Shown here: one piece after another, positions 5,505 through 8,662 of the stretch
How positions within the stretch are numbered: the stretch's first letter is position 1
Layout: every line of letters starts with the position of its first letter
From: Candidatus Methanoplasma sp.
Lineage (GTDB): Archaea > Thermoplasmatota > Thermoplasmata > Methanomassiliicoccales > Methanomethylophilaceae
Assembly: GCA_031274665.1 (NCBI GenBank)
Contig: JAISPV010000023.1
Span: 1-8,662 of the forward strand
DNA: 8,662 nt
Direction: 5' to 3'
Notes under the pieces: model-generated
Database searches by the model: none
What the model saw: only the letters and a program-made list of their open reading frames with translations
Told to the model about the DNA's origin: nothing
Program-made: the position numbers and the translations under genes

Positions 5505-7394
5505 TCATACCGATTGGAGATCTTCCAATCTTATATATCTGGCACCCAGCAGCCTTGAGAGGTTCATCGCGTAGTTTATCCTTCCCGGGACCAGACTGGA
5601 GTCTATGACTATCCATTCCGTGTTCGGTATTTTCATAATAGCGGCCACTTTTTTGAGTTCCATGGTCGCATCCCTCCCTCTGGAGACCGGATATGTCGCT
5701 TCGCCGTCTGTTATCAGGATCACGAAGCATCTTTCTTCCGGGTTCTTCCTGACATAGTTGAGCATGTATTCTTTTATGAGCAGCATCGCGGGACCGAGAG
5801 GTGTACCGTCGCCTGTCACCGTGTTCTCGAGGACGTCACATATCCCTTCGATGGAACGCGTGAATGGGACCGATACCCTTATCTCTCCTGTCCTGAAAGT
5901 CAGCAGTGCGACCTTGTCCCTCTGGACATAGCTGTCCATGAGCATCGATTTGACCCCGTTCTTTATGTCCTGCATCATCCCGCTCTTTACCAAAGAACCG
6001 CTGACGTCCACCGCGAACAGAAACGAGCAGGAATCCCTTTTTATGCGTATCTTCTCTCTTATGTCCTGCGACTCTATGTTTATGCTCAGTCCGTTGTCCC
6101 CGCGGAACTTTTGGTATGGGGCTGCCGCACGTACGGTAGCGTCGAATGCCGGGTCTGTCGACCTTCCGTCAGGTATCTTGAACCTGCGGTACCTTCCCGT
6201 CCGTTTCTTTATGGTAATATTCTTTCTTTTCCGGTTATTGCCGACCATCTTGTGCAGGCGCACCGCTTCGATATTGTCCATATCTTCCAGTTTTTCTTTG
6301 ACGGCATTCGTTATCTCCGCCACTGTACCCAGGCCCTCTTTGGCCTCGGGGGTCTCGTTCATGACCCCTTCGGAATGTTCCTCCGTAATATCTTCCGTAT
6401 TGTCTTCCGGCCGGGGTGCGATCAGCCGGACCTCTTCCTCCATGGGTCTCTCTTCCTTGTCTGGAACATCGTCTTTCTGTGTCTGGGCGGTGCTTTCTTC
6501 CTTCGCCGCATCCCCTCTTCTGTGGAGAAGACACATGATCGCGGCGTCTTTGATGTCATTGTCGGAGACGGCTTTCCGGCTGTCGAGAGCGGCGAGTGCC
6601 TTTGAGACTCTTGCCACGGATATGTCCGCACGGTGTCCTTTGACGTTCAGGTCCAAACATACCCGGGATATCTTATTCAGATCGGCCGGCGAGATCTCCA
6701 CGTCGTTCATGGCCCTCTTTGCATTTTCGATGCACAGCAGGACCTTTGAATCCGCCTCCGAATATTTTTCGATGAACCCGTCCGGATCGGCGTCGAATTC
6801 CAGATTTTTCATTATTATGTCGTTTTTATCGTCCTCGCCCTCGGCGGTATACGACTGGACGCAGATATCGAACCTGTCGGCTATGCTGTCGGGCAGCGTC
6901 TGCTCGGCCGGGTCCATGGTGGCAATGACCGTCGTCCTGAGATCGTATTCCGCGGATATGCCCTCCCGCTCTACGATCACCTTCTCCGACTCCACGCATT
7001 CCAATACAGAACTCAGGGTCTTCGGATCGAACAGATTTATGTTATCAAGATACAGGATGTTGCCGTCGGCTTTTTGAAGGATACCGTCCTTTATTTCGGT
7101 CTTTCCGTACTTTATTGCATCCTCTATGTCAAGTCCGCCGAACAGCTGCTCGTCGGTGATGTTCTGGGGCACATTCACTATCTTCCTGTCGGGAAGCATG
7201 TCCACAAAGGACCTTACCAGAACGCTCTTTGCTGTGCCCGTCGGACCTTTGATCAATATCCCGAGAAGTTCGTCGTTCGCGGCGGCGCACTCGAGCGCTT
7301 TCTTCACGCCATCCAACCCCTTTACCGCAGAGAAGGGAAAACAGCGTCTCAAAACTCCTGAGGACATATTCCGGTTCTCCGATCGGTCGTTCAT
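5505..7394 (-). CDS. Chelatase-like AAA+/VWA fusion protein (ChlI-ChlD type), downstream copy
   Basis: A 629-residue fusion of the two ATP-driven helper subunits of Mg/Co-chelatases, close in length to putative cobaltochelatase I/D fusions. In those systems it powers metal insertion by a large CobN/ChlH subunit, which is not in this window. The AAA+ domain (about 15-290) has Walker A GPTGTAKS (50-57), Walker B ILYLDN (113-118), sensor-1 region TVIATMDP (155-162), and DRF (173-175) with the likely arginine finger. The lid carries the GHRADIS segment. An acidic linker (about 295-360) follows, then a VWA domain with MIDAS residues DVSGS (463-467), the threonine of GDGTPLG, and TDG (562-564). Walker B has Asn where Glu is usual, and sensor-1 has Asp where Asn is usual. 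The ATG at 7394 overlaps the stop of the upstream paralogue (ATGA). A longer frame from 7502 is rejected because it reads through that paralogue. The substrate metal is unknown. Confidence 0.87.
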   Translation of the reverse strand: MNDRSENRNMSSGVLRRCFPFSAVKGLDGVKKALECAAANDELLGILIKGPTGTAKSVLVRSFVDMLPDRKIVNVPQNITDEQLFGGLDIEDAIKYGKTEIKDGILQKADGNILYLDNINLFDPKTLSSVLECVESEKVIVEREGISAEYDLRTTVIATMDPAEQTLPDSIADRFDICVQSYTAEGEDDKNDIIMKNLEFDADPDGFIEKYSEADSKVLLCIENAKRAMNDVEISPADLNKISRVCLDLNVKGHRADISVARVSKALAALDSRKAVSDNDIKDAAIMCLLHRRGDAAKEESTAQTQKDDVPDKEERPMEEEVRLIAPRPEDNTEDITEEHSEGVMNETPEAKEGLGTVAEITNAVKEKLEDMDNIEAVRLHKMVGNNRKRKNITIKKRTGRYRRFKIPDGRSTDPAFDATVRAAAPYQKFRGDNGLSINIESQDIREKIRIKRDSCSFLFAVDVSGSLVKSGMMQDIKNGVKSMLMDSYVQRDKVALLTFRTGEIRVSVPFTRSIEGICDVLENTVTGDGTPLGPAMLLIKEYMLNYVRKNPEERCFVILITDGEATYPVSRGRDATMELKKVAAIMKIPNTEWIVIDSSLVPGRINYAMNLSRLLGARYIRLEDLQSV

Positions 7395-8662
7395 AGGGAT
7401 TGCAGGTCCTCCAATCTTATGTATCTGGCACCAAGCGCCTCCGATAGTTTCAGCGCGTGGTTTATCTTTCCCGTTCCAAGGCTCGAATCCACGACGACCC
7501 ACTCCGTGTTGGGTATCCTGATGGACTCGGCCACCATCTTCAGTTCTCTGACCGGATCCCCTCTTATGACCGGGTCTGTTGTGTCGCCGTCAGTCATCAG
7601 GATCACGAAGCATCTTTCGTCCGGGTTCTTCCTGATGTAGTTGAGCAGATACTCCCTTATCTGCAACAAAGCGGCGCCCAGGGGGGTCCCGTCGCCGGCC
7701 GTCGTATTCTCCAGGACATTGCATATCCCTTCGGCATAGCGCGTGAAGGGGACCGATACCCTTATCTCCCCTGTCCTGAAAGTCAGCAGTGCGACCCTGT
7801 CCCTCCTGACATAACTGTCCATGAGCATCGCTTTGACCCCTCTGGTTATATCGTGTATCATGCCGGTATCGACCAAGGAGCCGCTGACGTCGACCGCGAA
7901 AAGAAATGAACAGGAATCCTTTTTGATGCGCACTTTTTCTCGTATATCCTGCTGTTCTATGCTTATACTCAGTCCCTTATCCTCGCGGGACCTTTGGTAC
8001 GGCGCAGCCGCACGCACGGTCGCATCAAAGGCAAGGTCGGTAGACCTCCCGTTCGGTATCCTGGACCCACGGTACCTTCCGGTCTGTTTGTTCGCGACTA
8101 TGTTCTTTCTTCTTCCCGTCCCGGCTATCCTGTGCAGGCGTATGGCCTCGATGTTGTCCATGTCCTCCAGTTTTTCCTTGATGGAAGATATTATCTCGGC
8201 CACTGTGCCGACGCCGCCCACGTCTGCTGTGGACTCGTCCGAGATATATTGGGGATATTCTTCCATGATATTCTCGCAGACGGTCATCTCTTCCGCGGAT
8301 TCGGATACTGTTATCTCAGCCAGCCCTTCGTTTTCCGGAACATCGTCCTTATGCTCCGGAACTGTGCCTTTTTCTTTTACTATGATGTTCCTTCTGTGAA
8401 GGAGGCACAGGACCGCGGCCTCTTTTATGTCCTCGTCCGAGACGATGGTCCGCCCGTCGAGGGCGGCGAGGACCCTTGACACCTTTGCCGCCGATATGTC
8501 GGCGCGGTGTCCTTTGACGTTCAGGTCCAGGCACACCTGAGAGATCTTATCCAGATCCGGCGGCGCTATCTTCACATCGTTCAGGATGCTTTTCGCACGG
8601 TCTATGCGCAGAAGCGTCCTGCTGTCGTCGACCGAATATCTTTCGGCGAATCTGTCCGGATC
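7391..8662 (-). CDS. Chelatase-like AAA+/VWA fusion protein, upstream copy (5'-truncated by window edge)
   Basis: The frame is open to the edge of the window, giving the last 423 residues. It begins DPDRFAERYS, aligning with DPDGFIEKYS of the downstream copy, so the missing part is the AAA+ core with Walker A and B. Visible are the AAA+ lid (LDLNVKGHRADIS), an acidic linker that differs strongly from the neighbour, a basic stretch (TGRRKNIVANKQTGRYRGSR), and a VWA domain with DVSGS, GDGTPLG and TDG. The protein ends in LEDLQSL, against LEDLQSV in the neighbour. It is probably a full chelatase I/D-type fusion acting with or instead of its paralogue, perhaps in a mixed ring. The true start and any promoter lie outside the window. 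An internal GTG at 8575 is not a credible start because the homology continues upstream of it. Confidence 0.87.
   Translation of the reverse strand, partial: DPDRFAERYSVDDSRTLLRIDRAKSILNDVKIAPPDLDKISQVCLDLNVKGHRADISAAKVSRVLAALDGRTIVSDEDIKEAAVLCLLHRRNIIVKEKGTVPEHKDDVPENEGLAEITVSESAEEMTVCENIMEEYPQYISDESTADVGGVGTVAEIISSIKEKLEDMDNIEAIRLHRIAGTGRRKNIVANKQTGRYRGSRIPNGRSTDLAFDATVRAAAPYQRSREDKGLSISIEQQDIREKVRIKKDSCSFLFAVDVSGSLVDTGMIHDITRGVKAMLMDSYVRRDRVALLTFRTGEIRVSVPFTRYAEGICNVLENTTAGDGTPLGAALLQIREYLLNYIRKNPDERCFVILMTDGDTTDPVIRGDPVRELKMVAESIRIPNTEWVVVDSSLGTGKINHALKLSEALGARYIRLEDLQSL

Noticed and set aside
5505..7502. Start of the downstream chelatase-like gene at 7502 (36 residues longer)
   Set aside because: The added residues read the end of the upstream paralogue in another frame. 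The ATGA overlap at 7391-7394 gives a natural coupled start.
1..8662. CRISPR array, insertion sequence or toxin-antitoxin module
   Set aside because: No regularly spaced repeats, transposase motifs or paired small toxin-like genes were found on either strand.

Overview
The window looks archaeal and euryarchaeal. Two tRNA genes carry introns: one has a textbook bulge-helix-bulge splice motif, and the other is a tRNA-Trp whose intron holds a box C/D guide RNA. TATA boxes sit about 25-30 bases ahead of several genes, and short leaders or Shine-Dalgarno sites precede ATG starts. The moderately high G+C, the small single-anchor membrane proteins and the tandem chelatase-type AAA+/VWA proteins would fit a methanogen of the Thermoplasmata (Methanomassiliicoccales). 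That placement is an inference from general resemblance, not something the sequence proves.

Left part, plus strand (19-3236): a tight three-gene operon. It encodes a LeuA-family citramalate synthase (isoleucine pathway), a 90-residue ACT-domain protein and a 454-residue PFL/UPF0210 protein. The gaps are 2 and 9 bases, so co-expression is likely. The ACT/UPF0210 pair is a known conserved pair of unknown function; here it lies behind a committed biosynthetic enzyme.

Next, plus strand (3240-4272): two tandem paralogous small proteins, each an N-terminal membrane anchor followed by an acidic linker and a probable beta-rich extracytoplasmic domain. Each has its own TATA-like box. Their downstream sequences share a roughly 32-base element resembling a terminator, which supports duplication of gene plus 3' flank or a reused terminator module.

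Middle, minus strand (4308-4840): tRNA-Trp(CCA) with a 95-base intron and tRNA-Arg(UCU) with a 24-base intron in the T-loop. The tRNA-Trp intron contains a complete C-D'-C'-D guide RNA whose two guides point at C34 and C39 of the same tRNA. This tRNA gene is flanked by a broken inverted repeat of about 33 paired bases.

Right part, minus strand (8662-4859): two tandem chelatase-like proteins (AAA+ joined to a VWA domain, the I/D fusion type) followed by a six-helix membrane protein. The upstream copy runs off the window edge. The downstream copy starts inside the stop codon of the first (ATGA overlap), so the pair is probably translationally coupled. They share near-identical VWA-coding stretches but have divergent acidic linkers. 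The complete copy has unusual residues at its Walker B and sensor-1 positions.
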